A stretch of DNA of 64,000 bases from Geosiphon pyriformis (Eukaryota; Glomeromycota; Glomeromycetes; Archaeosporales; Geosiphonaceae), in assembly GCA_016748015.1 (NCBI GenBank), contig JAAOMT010000222.1:622609-686608 (forward strand), read 5' to 3'. The stretch's first letter is position 1. Each line of letters begins with the position of its first letter. The notes beneath the pieces were generated by a model that did no database searches, had not been told where the DNA came from, and saw only the letters and a program-made list of their open reading frames with translations. The position numbers were made by a program, and so were the translations under genes. Positions 21,038 to 31,336 of the stretch are shown here, piece by piece.

Positions 21038-22540
21038 ATGACCATATCAGACACAACAACTCTAGAGTATTATCAGTCAATTTACCACTGCAAGCAAAGA
21101 TTCAACATTCCAGACGGAATTGAAGTTGTCAAGAAATCAGTATACCAATACATTAAAAACTGCATCAACAATTATCTTTTTGGAAACTACAACATTTCAG
21201 AAGTTAGAAGCAACTTTTACAATAATTTAGTATACTATTCACAATTAGAAACAGAAGACCTGAACAGTGAAACTCTTGCCACCTACTTCCAAGAACTTAA
21301 CTTTAGCATTATTCAGTATTGTGAAGAAAAATACCCAGTGCAGCCTAGATACTTTATTGACTTTGAATCAGAAACAAAAACAAACAACAGAAGCAAACAA
21401 AAGCAACATTTAAGCACTATTTCAACTACCCCAAAGACACCAAAAATAACTGCCAAACACTTGCAAACTTTAAAACAAAGAACCAGCACCAGACTTCCAC
21501 TCTTAGTTACATCCTTTCCAATTTTACTTGCTCAACCACAAACACCAAATTCACCACTTATCCATTTTTTAAGAACAGAAGATTTTCAGTCACCCAAAAG
21601 TCTTACTTAACAACAGAATTCATATCAATCAGCACCAATATTATTGATTACCTACAAAAAAATGAAAGTAATTATTCAGAGAACTTGGAAAGTGAGGAAA
21701 CTAAATCAGAACAAGAAGAAACTACAGAAAATGAAAAAGAAATGGCCACTGCTTACATTGCAAAGATTCCAGAATTTACTGGTGAAGATAATGATACCAG
21801 TCCTTAAGAATGACTTGACAAAGTTCAAAAAGCAGGAGATGTAAATGGTTGGAATGCAGCAAAGATGCTTAAAGCAATCCCATACTTTTTCCAAGGAACT
21901 GCAGAAAAATGGTTTGAAAACTTAGAAGAACTATTTAGAAACTAACAAGCATTTAAAGATGTTTTTTTACAACAATTCACTAACAATAACACCTCTATTA
22001 CTCTCTGCAATTACTTTTGCAATATCAAACAAGAAACATCTAAAACTGTTATGACCTATTTTGGGAGATTCAACAAACTTTTTTAATGAATTTGACAATT
22101 GGAAACCAATGAATACTATTCCAATGCCCAGATTTTGGATCAGTTTATAGCAGAATTAAAAGACAAATTGATTAAAAAAGTTTGTCCACATGTCTCAGAA
22201 GACTTAGCAACAGCCATTAGACATGCAAAAAACTATGAAATGGCAATAAAAAAAGCAAATCATACCAAATTTGTGAATCTTACTATTGAAGAAACCAGCT
22301 CAGCAGCTAAAGAAAAAATTGACCAACTTACAAAGAAGATTGAGAACTATTTCACCAACCAACAACAACAGCAACAACTACAAAAATATTAGTCATCACA
22401 ACAACAAAACCAAAACAGCTACTTATTATTATCAAACAGCCAAAACCAAAGTTGTCATTATTGTGGGATTCCAAGACATTGGAAATGAGATTGCAGAAAG
22501 CTACAAAGAGACCAACAAAACGAGAATAATTAACATTACT
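21038..22540 (+). pseudogene. B1 gag: novel N-terminal domain, capsid-like domain, CCHC knuckle; broken
   Basis: I chose the ATG at 21038 (M-T-I-S-D-T-T-T) because B2 has an ATG at the same place (M-A-T-I-L-D-T-T). The first 110 residues form a helical domain (Y-Q-Y-I-K-N-C-I ... T-Y-F-Q-E-L-N-F) shared with B2, B3 and, distantly, family A. A Thr/Pro/Ser-rich stretch and an acidic linker follow, then a retrotransposon-gag region (N-G-W-N-A-A ... W-F-E-N-L ... I-L-D-Q-F-I). The knuckle near 22455-22500 reads C-H-Y-C-G-I-P-R-H-W-K-stop-D-C, C-x2-C-x4-H-x4-C with an internal TGA. A 1-nt loss against B2 lies near 21620. Stops include 21608. Confidence 0.88.
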
Positions 22541-23445
22541 CTTTAATACAACAATCTCATTATCAGTCTTCACTACCAGTCTACTATTCTTCAAGACTTC
22601 AACAGCAGAACAATTACTATCAGTCTGTTCCACAACAGCAATATTAACAATCTCTACCAATTCAACAATATCAACAGCCATCTACACAACAATACTAAGT
22701 ACCTGCTCAAAAATTGGTTCAACAAAACCAATTTACATCTCAAAATCAATTTTAGAATAACAACAACAGAATTAATCCAAATAACCAATTAATTCTCCAA
22801 AATTCTGGTCAGCAAAAACCAAATCATTATTACACTCAACCCAGCTATTTTATAATGTCTGAAGAATCGAATTTTCAACAAACTGCACTTTTTAAAGGTA
22901 AAGTTGCAGCACCAAAATCAAATTCTTCTAACAATACTATTCCACCAGCCCAAATTGCCCAAAATGCCAACCTTTTAGATATATTTCCATTCGAATTTAA
23001 AGCAAATAAATCATCATTCTTGCTTAGCAATGCAACAGTCAATAAGCAAAAAGCTATCACTGCCATGTACACTAAAGCTACAGTAGAAGGAAAGCCCATC
23101 CAATTAATTCTAGACAGTAAATCTGCTGAAAGTATCATCACCTACTAATTAATGCAACAACTCAATCAAAATGTTAACAGACCAGTCCAAACAATAATTA
23201 TTACAGAAGATAATATGAAAAAGACACCAGTAGGAGAAATTGAAAATTTTCCATTCACCATTGATGGAATCATTATTCCAGTTAAAGTTCTAGTTATGGA
23301 TGCACCCCAATACCAAGCTTTTGTCAGAAATGATTGGTTTTTCAAGGCCAATGCAAAGTTAGATTGGAAAACTCAAGAACTTAAAATCTCATACCAAGAA
23401 CAATACACCATAGTACTTGCTACTTGTAGCACTTTTAACAAATGA
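22541..23445 (+). pseudogene. B1 Q-rich linker and aspartic protease, active site altered
   Basis: A Gln/Asn-rich spacer (22541-22850) leads to the protease. The active-site segment at about 23100-23135 reads I-Q-L-I-L-D-S-K-S-A-E-S, with Lys where Gly is expected. B3 keeps that Gly but has N-S-G, losing the Asp, so the shared ancestor probably had D-S-G. Each loss is a G-to-A type change. A stop at about 23146 follows I-I-T-Y. The downstream F-P-F-T-I-D-G and R-N-D-W-F segments match family A. Confidence 0.85.
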
Positions 23446-23579
23446 TCAGAAAAAGCCCCAGTGTTTAAATTTAAGAAAAAGAAGGAAATGCCACTTACTA
23501 AAACATATATGATACTTGGATCAATATTCAATTGGGCTGAGAAAACAGAACAGAAAATTTTTGAAGAATTAAGAGGATA

Positions 23580-23900
23580 GAAAAAAGTGAAGTATTTTAC
23601 ACCAAAACCATGAAAAAAACCACCATACATCTCATTAAGATGCAAAGATTGTAAAAAGAAGCTTTTATCTATGGAAGCCTGTATTTCTCCAGAAGAGAAA
23701 TATGAAACTCGCACCTGCTACTTTTGCAAAGCATGCTATAGAGAATGATTTGAATACCCCAAAAAAAATAAAAAATGGAACAACACTCATTGTCTTATAT
23801 GTGGAGATATGCTATTAAAAGAATGCAACTGGATTAATATTGCAATGAAGGGAGGAGTATGTGATCAAACCTGTTAATATGCTCTATCAATTTCGAAAAA
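23580..23900 (+). pseudogene. B1 cysteine-rich (putative zinc-binding) module
   Basis: Between protease and dUTPase the frame shows R-C-K-D-C-K-K-K (from 23639), then C-Y-F-C-K-A-C-Y at about 23710-23735, C-L-I-C-G-D near 23790 and C-D-Q-T-C near 23860. Family A has the same spacing pattern at 4883-5200, and B3 keeps it at 61200-61510. Conservation across two families, despite strong decay, argues that it was selected. I cannot name the fold. Stops inside (for example after C-Y-R-E) make this copy dead. Confidence 0.6.
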
Positions 23901-25020
23901 AGTCAGAAGAGGCACACCATTTGATGCAGCATATAACAGTGCTTTTAACAAACTCTACTACTATCCTCATGATGCTGAAATGATTTTTGACTTAGCAATA
24001 ACATTAATCAATAGAGCCATCCAAGAAGATATCCACCAAATGAAAGAAGCTGAATACATTAAGTATACTATAAAATTAGCTAAATTTGATTATAAAAATG
24101 AAGTAGAAACCTACCACCAAATTACAAGTCATACTTACTTAACCAAAGAAGCTCAAATTTAACAATTAGAGCAAATAAACATTCAATTATGTGAAAAATG
24201 TGTTATGCCTTGTAATAACCAATGGTGTTTAGAATGCTATGCTCTTAGCATTCTCCTGCCAGATGAGAATGATAAAAATGAAATCGAATTTGGAGTACCT
24301 GAACTAATGAAAGAACTACCAACCACTCCCATTTATCTTCTTGAAAATCAACCACCTCTACAACTTAAATATTTTGACAACTATGGCCAAGGAATAAAAC
24401 CAGAAAAAGCCCACAAAATTGATGCAGGATATGACTTCAGATATCCTGGCAAAGACACTTTAGTTCTCTAACCAAAGTCCTTGACAAAAATCAATCTTAA
24501 AATCACTCTTGAAATTTCACTTAGAGCAATGGTTCAAATTGCATCCAAATTATTATTGGCAAGCAAAGGAATCAATGTTAGAAGAGAAGTTATAGATGCA
24601 GGATATACTGGAAACATTATTATCATGTTGCAAAATGAAACAGACAAATCATTCAGAATTAAACATGCTGAAAAGATTACTCAAGCAATTTACCTACTTT
24701 TAATCAACATTTTGGGTTTACAATCAGTTAACAACAGAGAACAATTGGGAAAAAGTGAAAAAGGAATGCAAGTTTTTGGTTTAACTGGACGATTTACAGT
24801 ACCAGTAAACATAGCTCTTAATATACAGAATAAATCTTACCAGATTCTTCAACTTCCCCAACCAATTACTATTTCACTTTTTGGTGAACATCACGAAATT
24901 TACACTTGCTCAAAACCCACCACCACCCAACAAATTTTTGAATCCAATAAACAAATCTGTTTAAAGCATGAAATTTCAATCCTAAACGTTTATATTCCCA
25001 AAGGAATGAAAAAATTTTGA
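23901..25020 (+). pseudogene. B1 dUTPase-like domain with Cys5 motif, broken
   Basis: A helical region (23925-24160) is followed by C-E-K-C-V-M-P-C-N-N-Q-W-C-L-E-C (about 24190-24240), the same C-x2-C-x3-C-x4-C-x2-C as family A. dUTPase motif 1 is D-A-G-Y-D-F-R (about 24420), motif 2 a degenerate S-K-L-L-L-A-S-K-G-I, motif 3 V-I-D-A-G-Y-T-G with its Asp present (about 24590-24615), and motif 5 K-G-M-Q-V-F-G-L-T-G (about 24760). B3 has R-G-T-Q-D-F-G-L-T-G in motif 5. A stop at about 24469 splits motifs 1 and 2. The residues after motif 5 form a beta-rich linker to RT. Confidence 0.85.
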
Positions 25021-25230
25021 GTTATATTCTACAACTCCAATAATTATCCTATTGTCTTATTGAACAAATTAGAGATTAGAATCATATATAGTAACATATT
25101 TCAAGATAAAAATCCTTAAACTGTTTCTAATTTCATTAAAATTATAAGACATACACTACATTCAAATTCAAACATCATTCCTACTACTGAAAACTACCAC
25201 TTTTTAGAAAAAAAACTCTCTTAAATCAAC

Positions 25231-26640
25231 ATGAATCCCTTAAAACTTCAACAAAAAAGACAATTGAAACAGCTAATAGCTGAATTTGCAGATATATTTG
25301 CAAAAGACAACAATAACCTTAGAAAAACTGATATAGTTCAATATTAGATTTACACAGGAGATGCTCCACCAAAATAACAACAAGCCTATTGAGTTCCACC
25401 TGCTAGCCACCAATTTATCAGAAAAGAGGTCCAAAGAATGCTCAATAACGGATTAATTCAATCATCAAGAAGTCCTTGGACCTCACCAGTAGTACTTGTT
25501 AAAAAGAAAAACAGAAAAATCAGATTCTGTGTAGATTATTATTAGCTCAACAGTGTGACAATTGGAGATATCTACCCACTTTCAAGAATTAATAACATGC
25601 TAGATGCTTTAAGAAAAGCCAAGTTTTTCTCAACTTTAAACTTGGAAAGTAGATATTGACAAGTCGAAATAGACCCAAAAAAACAACCCAAAACAGCATT
25701 TACCATCCAAGAAGAAAACTATGAGTTCAATGTTATGCTTTTTAAACTCTGCAATACATCAACAACATTCCAATAACTTATAAATGTTGTATATGAAGGA
25801 TTCTTGTGGCAATCAGTAGTTGTTTATCTTGATGACACTAATGTGTACTCTCCAAGCTTTGAAGCTCATCTTATTTACCTGTGAGAAGTTTTTCAATGAT
25901 TATGAAAAGCAGGATTAAAGTTGAACATTGAAAAATGTCACTTTGGAAAAACAAATTTAATTTTTCTTAGACACATTGTTAGCAAAGATGAAGTCAAACC
26001 AAATCCTGGAACAATTAGTACTGTCAAAAACTTTCAAACACCCAAAAATACCACAGAACTATGAGGATTTGTAGGATTAGCCTTCTACTATCGAAAATTC
26101 ATAAAAAAATTCTCAGAAATTGCCAAACCACTCAATTATTTTACCAACAAAAACGTGCTATACCAATGGACTGAAGAACAACAAAAAGCTTTTAAAGCCC
26201 TCAAAACAAAATTGACAACAGCTCCAATTTTTGCTTACTCAGACTTCAACAAGCAGTTCCAATTAGCCATTAATGTCTCACATATAGCATTTGGTGTTAT
26301 CTTATTACAATTAAATGAAAATGGCCAAGAACAAGTTATTGCCTATGCCAGTAGAACACTCAAGCCAACTGAACTCAAATATGGCTCAACTGAATTAGAA
26401 GCTGCCACAGTTATTTGGGCTATTAAACATTTTTAGCAATACCTAAAAAATGGAAAAAAATTTGACATTATAACTGACAATATTGGTCTTAAATGGCTCA
26501 ATAAAAAGAAAACTAAACAAAATGCCAAACAGTCTTGATGGAATGATTTCCTAGCAGACTACAAATATATTGTACACCACAAACCAAAAAAATTATACAT
26601 CAATATTAATAGTCTCTCAAAAATAAGACAAAATTAATAT
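25231..26640 (+). pseudogene. B1 reverse transcriptase and RNase H, many stops
   Basis: The RT core can be followed throughout: V-P-P-A-S-H, R-F-C-V-D-Y, Y-L-D-D at 25825-25836 (followed by T-N-V-Y-S as in family A), K-A-G-L-K-L-N and the connection segment F-V-G-L-A-F-Y-Y. RNase H begins near 26150; the expected active-site Asp is Asn (I-N-V-S against T-D-A-S in family A). At least ten stops interrupt it. Where family A supplies the residue they sit at Gln, Arg or Trp codons, each reachable by one C-to-T or G-to-A change. Confidence 0.92.
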
Positions 26641-26879
26641 TACCAACAATTCTATTACAACTTATTACTACCAACAAAACAACAATGAATCTTATAAATT
26701 ACAACAATCTTAAAAACTATTTGGAGACTCTTACCATACCAGAAAATTGGTCTCCAAGTAAAAAACATCAATTACAACACCAATTCAAACAATATTTTAT
26801 ACACCACAACAAAATCTATTACAAAAATCATAGAAACCCAAACCAACTACTCAGACTAGTACAGAAAAATAAAAAAGAA

Positions 26880-28070
26880 ACAATCCTATACAACATGCAC
26901 ACAGATCTATCTTTAGCATACTTGGAAAGAGATGGAACAATTCAAAGAATTCTTGAACATTATTTTTGGCCCCACATGCAAAAAAACATTTGACAATATG
27001 TAGAATTGTGTAATAGTTGTCAAAAAAGAGGAAAAACTCGCCCCACAGAATCTTTAAATCCAATCAAAGTTGGACAATCTTTTAACAGAGTTGGAATTGA
27101 TTTAGTCGGACCATTATCTATCACAACCCAAGGAAATCAGTATATTACAGTTGTAATAGATTATCTTACCAAATGGCCTGAAGCTAGAGCCATCCAAAGA
27201 GCAAATGCAAAATCAGTAGCAAATTTTATCTATAAAGACATTATTTGTAGACATGGATGCCCAATTGAACTTTTATCTGATCAAGAAACACATTTTGTAA
27301 ACAACTTAATACAAGAAATTTGTGAATGATTCAAGGTTAAAAGACCCTTATTATTACCTTATTATCCTCAAACAAATAGATTTGTAGAACATTTTAACAG
27401 AACATTGTGTGAATCTTTAGCCAAAGTCTCAACAAATTTTGAGCAAGAATAGGATATCTTTATTTCATCAGTGTTACTAGCATATAGAACACTAAAACAA
27501 GATACTATAAAACACACACTATTTGATCTTACTTATGGAAGAACAGCAACATTACCAATTAATTTCACAGTAGAATCATACCCAGTACAACCAATCAATA
27601 AAAAAAACTTTCAAAAAACACTTTAAAGAAGAGCCTACACTCTCCTTAGTACATTGGAAGAAAAAAAACACATAGCAGCCTTTCATATTGAACACTTTCA
27701 AGCCCTACAAAAAGAAAGACATAACAACAAACTGCTATCAATTATTAACGAATTTAAAGTTGGAAATAAAATTCTCTTACACAGAACTAAGACTGAAAAA
27801 CAATAGAGTAAAAAATTTGAACATAAATGGGATGGACTATTTTATATTCACAAAATTTTAGGCAATGAATCATACAAGTTAAAACTTGATGACAAAGTAT
27901 TAGCAAAAATTGCACATGGAAATTGATTGAAATATTATCATTCCAAAAACAATTTTGAACCATTAATTTTACAAATTGGTACATATTTCCTTTTAATTAA
28001 TTCTGAAAATATTCTCCAAAATCTAAAACCAATAATTATAATAAAACAACAACCAAACTTAAATACTTAA
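26880..28070 (+). pseudogene. B1 integrase with GPY/F-like tail, broken
   Basis: The zinc domain keeps C-N-S-C-Q-K (about 27010) but the upstream His pair is damaged. The core shows G-I-D-L-V-G-P (first Asp), L-L-S-D-Q-E (second Asp) and F-V-E-H-F-N-R-T (Glu). A GPY/F-like module lies at about 27815-27940 (H-K-W-D-G-L-F-Y-I, then Y-K-L-K-L-D-D-K-V-L-A-K-I-A-H). Pol ends at TAA 28068. Stops include TGA near 26990 and 27327. The next 196 bp before ORF3 hold only AT-rich spacer. Confidence 0.9.
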
Positions 28071-28266
28071 TTTAACATTTTTAATAATTTCTTCTAAAAT
28101 ACAAACATAAAAACAAATAATTACAAAAAACACTCAAATCCAAAAACAAATAAAAAACCCTATACCCAAAAATAATTTTCTTTATTTTTTTTTTTCTCTT
28201 CTTTATTAATTAGTCAATTTTATTATAATTATTTCCCGAAATATTCAACAAACATCTTAAAAATTA

Positions 28267-28937
28267 ATGTTAGTCTTGAAAACACTTCTTGACTTATCCA
28301 TAACAATTAATGGAAGTCAAATTAATTACATTTAAAAAAAACCACAGTCCTAGTAGTAAATAATTCTCAAAACTATTATCTCTATAGAAGAAAAACAAAA
28401 AGTCACTCTGAAAATAGGTTACCAGAACTTTTAAGACAAGCATTGAAAGAAAACCTTTTAATTGTCCCTATTGACATTCCACCAAATGCCACAATTCAAC
28501 AAAAACTTCTACTATTTTTTAACAAACAGAACAATGAACATACTCTTATATATAGATATTTTCATATTGAAAAAACACTTTATGAACGAAAACTGAAACT
28601 TGAAGCAACCAATATCACTCCTAAGGCTATACAAAAACAAATTCACAATGAATTTAAGACAGCAGCTGAACCAATAAATACTCACTACAAACTTAGAGCA
28701 GCAGTTAGACTTTATGATTTATTCAATATTTGTAAAAACATTCTACAAAATCCAATACTCCATCCAATAAAAATTCAATATATTGGAAAGCTCACAGAAC
28801 TGAAATTTCAACAATTTTCAGACCAGATCACTTCAATTATCTTGGACCACTATCTTAACATTACAGATAGTACTTGGACTTCGACAGAGCTCAATCTTGA
28901 GGAGGAGATTATGTTACTAGTAGAATTTAGCTATTAA
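28267..28937 (+). pseudogene. B1 ORF3, unknown protein ending inside the 3' LTR
   Basis: The ATG at 28267 (M-L-V-L-K-T) corresponds to the ORF3 start in B3 (M-L-A-L-K-T at 56827). The frame ends at TAA 28935-28937, 26 bp into the 3' LTR, and crosses the polypurine tract as L-E-E-E-I-M. In B1 a 1-nt loss in an A-run near 28335 and a TAA just before it break the first third; 28443-28937 is open. The roughly 223-residue product is charged, probably helical, without signal peptide or membrane segment. Tyr-rich Y-R-Y-F-H and a Q-K-Q-I-H-N-E-F segment are the best-kept parts. Function unknown. Confidence 0.65.
28899..28908 (+). promoter_or_regulatory. B1 polypurine tract
   Basis: GAGGAGGAGA lies three bases before the 3' LTR. 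The same purine tract precedes the 3' LTRs of B2 (minus strand near 45970) and B3 (near 56187). It should prime plus-strand synthesis and also encodes part of ORF3. Confidence 0.75.
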
Positions 28938-29881
28938 TTAGCATAAAATTACCTTCATAATTCCTATTATTAATTAGCATATATTATTATTATTTCGATT
29001 ATCACTTATTATTTAATCAAATTATCAAATATCATTATTTAATCAATAATCTGATTTGTACTTTAGAAATTAAGATAATCAAATTACACAATACCTTGAA
29101 CCATTTAACATAGTTAAAATTCGCCGAAATTAATAGAAATTGGCCGAAATAATCAATAGTTCAGTAAAATAACTTGTAGTTTGCCAAAATGTATTTTTAG
29201 TTTATTCAAATTATAGCAAAGAGAAAAGTGCAAGTTCAAAGACTAATACTACAACAAGTTGTATAAAAAAAGAGCTTCTCTCTTTAAAAAAATGTATCTT
29301 TTCATAGTATTTTATTATAGTATTTTACTTTAAATATCTTAATTAGAACAAATCACCTTTTACACATTTAAATAAAAATTAAATATTTGAAAACCAAATC
29401 CTTAAATTATTACACTTGAAATTCCCTCAACACAATTAACGTTTTAAAATTGATTAGCTACCAATTTCAATAATCTGTTAATGACTCCAGGCCTGGATAG
29501 AAAACGTTTCCCTTGATAAAATCCTATTTCTCTTACATTTTTTTTATTTTTCTTTTCTTTTCTTATTATTATCATTAGAGTAGCCTACAGACAAAATTCT
29601 TGTAGAAGAGTTGACTTTTACAGTAAAGTAATTACACATTTTTAGTGAGCTTCTAGATGAGCAATTCCTGGGAAAGAGTTAATATTTACTACAATATAAC
29701 TACACAAAGTAACTGGCACAGAATTGGCTATTCCATTTATAAGCCCAACAGTTCAAATTATAGGAGATAATTTAAAGATAAATTCAGTTACTGGAGGTCC
29801 AACTACTTCTTGAGAACATGAATTCACAGCAAATCAACATTAACAACATTCAAGAAAAGAGACCAAAAACCTTCAATAACA
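28912..29881 (+). repeat. B1 3' LTR (970 bp)
   Basis: It begins TGTTACTAGTAG and ends TTCAATAACA. Compared with the 5' LTR it shows scattered differences, mostly C/T and A/G, so some time has passed since insertion. Family C sequence resumes at 29882 after the ATGT duplication. Confidence 0.95.
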
Positions 29882-31207
29882 ATGTCTTTTATAATTTTAC
29901 TAATTATAAAACTCTAGTTGTTTTCTATATAACAGATTTTTGTCTATAAGCAGAATTTCTTAAATTGTTTTTTCAATTGTAATAAAAAGTATAAGTATTG
30001 TTGCTATTATGCTTTTCAACAAATATTTATATATTTTGCTATTAATTTTTTTTTTAGTAGTGGTTTTCTTAGGTTTAATAATAATATGTGTTTTACTGTT
30101 ATTAATTAAGATAATTTGTTTTCTAATAATCAAAGTAGCTTTGTATAATTTTTGATTTAATACTTATAAAAAGTATAGAAAACATTTTAAATGTTTTGAT
30201 CTAGGAAATAATTGTTTATGTCAATTGAAAATACTTTTGTTTTAAAAATAGTATATTTATTTATATTTAATTTTTGTTAATTATTTAGACTGGTATTATT
30301 ATAACAAATAATTAATCAAATTATTTGTAATATTTTTTAAGTTATATGTTATAAACAAGACAATTATTAAAGATTGTTTTATATTAATTTTGTAAAATAT
30401 AAGAACTATTGTTCAAAATTTTATTGACTATAAAAGATTTTTTTTATATACTAAAGAATTTATTATTATAGATATTGTTTTTGTTTAAGTAATATTCTAA
30501 AACTAAGTTATCAATACTTAAAAAAGTGTTTTATAAGTTTTTTTTTCTTAAGTTTTTTTTAAACCTGTTTTATCTTTTTAAAAATAATTATTTGTGCTTT
30601 TATTAAAAAATTAAAAATAGCACTAAGTTTTTTTTGCAAAATATCTTTGTAATTTTTTACCATAATTTTTTTTAAAAAGTATTGTTTTAATATTTGTTTT
30701 TATTGATAAAGTTGTTATTTGCCCATAAAGCAAATAAAAAGATTCATAACTTATTATGTTATAATTTACAGTTTTATAAAAAAACAAGACTGAAAACAGT
30801 ATTTTGTTTTATAGATTTGTTTTTTTACTGGTTTTAGTTAAAGTTTTACATAATGTTTAATTGAAATGTTCTACTAAGCTATTTGTTTAGAAATAATAAA
30901 AAGAAGAAAATTTATAATATATTCTCATTTTTTTACATTAGTATATTAAAAAAAGTTTTTTGGAATAATCATGACAATAAATAATATCTTTATAAATAAA
31001 ATTGGCTATTAAAACTGCTGTTTGGTTTAAAGTGGCTTTTGTTTTTATCCATTTTGTAAAATAGTTGATAGCTATGATAATATATTTGTTGCAATTAAGA
31101 GTTATTGTTAAAAATCTAATAACATCTATACTAATTTTGTCAAATAGTTAACCAACAAAGATTAAATAGATATTTTTTTTCAATTAGATTTTTTTTTTTA
31201 ACAAATA
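29882..31207 (-). pseudogene. Family C integrase remnant and downstream region
   Basis: The minus strand at 31165-31030 translates to F-D-K-I-S-I-D-V-I-R-F, T-I-T-L, then Y-F-T-K-W-I-K-T-K-A-T. This lines up with family A integrase F-D-Q-I-G-I-D-L-V-G-P ... D-Y-L-T-K. DNA similarity to family A continues to about 30850 (the C-R-H and second-Asp region). Below about 30800 the sequence is too AT-rich to place. It is the left half of an integrase split by LINE-2. Confidence 0.75.
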
Positions 31208-31336
31208 TTATAAGTAAAAAACTTCTTTCTCTCTTATCTCCAAAAATCCTTAAAAAGCACATTTTCTGAAAAAAGAAGTTTTTTATTTTTGCTTGTTAGT
31301 TCTTTCAACATTTCTTTAAACAATAACCTTTTCGTT

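Larger units (their letters stand above)
20021..29881 (+). mobile_element. B1: complete family B Ty3/gypsy-type element (9861 bp) with 4-bp target duplication
   Basis: LTRs lie at 20021-20989 and 28912-29881, both with TGTTAC... and ...TAACA ends. ATGT precedes the 5' LTR (20017-20020) and follows the 3' LTR (29882-29885), a perfect 4-bp target duplication. The interior is gag, protease, Cys-rich module, dUTPase-like domain, RT/RNase H, integrase and ORF3. Primer-binding site and polypurine tract are in the expected places. Gag-Pol is one frame in design (21038-28070) but is cut by many stops and some 1-nt deletions. Confidence 0.96.

Noticed and set aside
28267-28937. An envelope gene
   Set aside because: No signal peptide, no hydrophobic span and no cysteine pattern; only the position after integrase is env-like.
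20021-29881. Reassigned stop codons as an explanation for stops at conserved Gln/Arg/Trp sites
   Set aside because: All three stop codons appear, replacing three different amino acids, and sister copies have sense codons at the same places. Decay by transitions explains it better.
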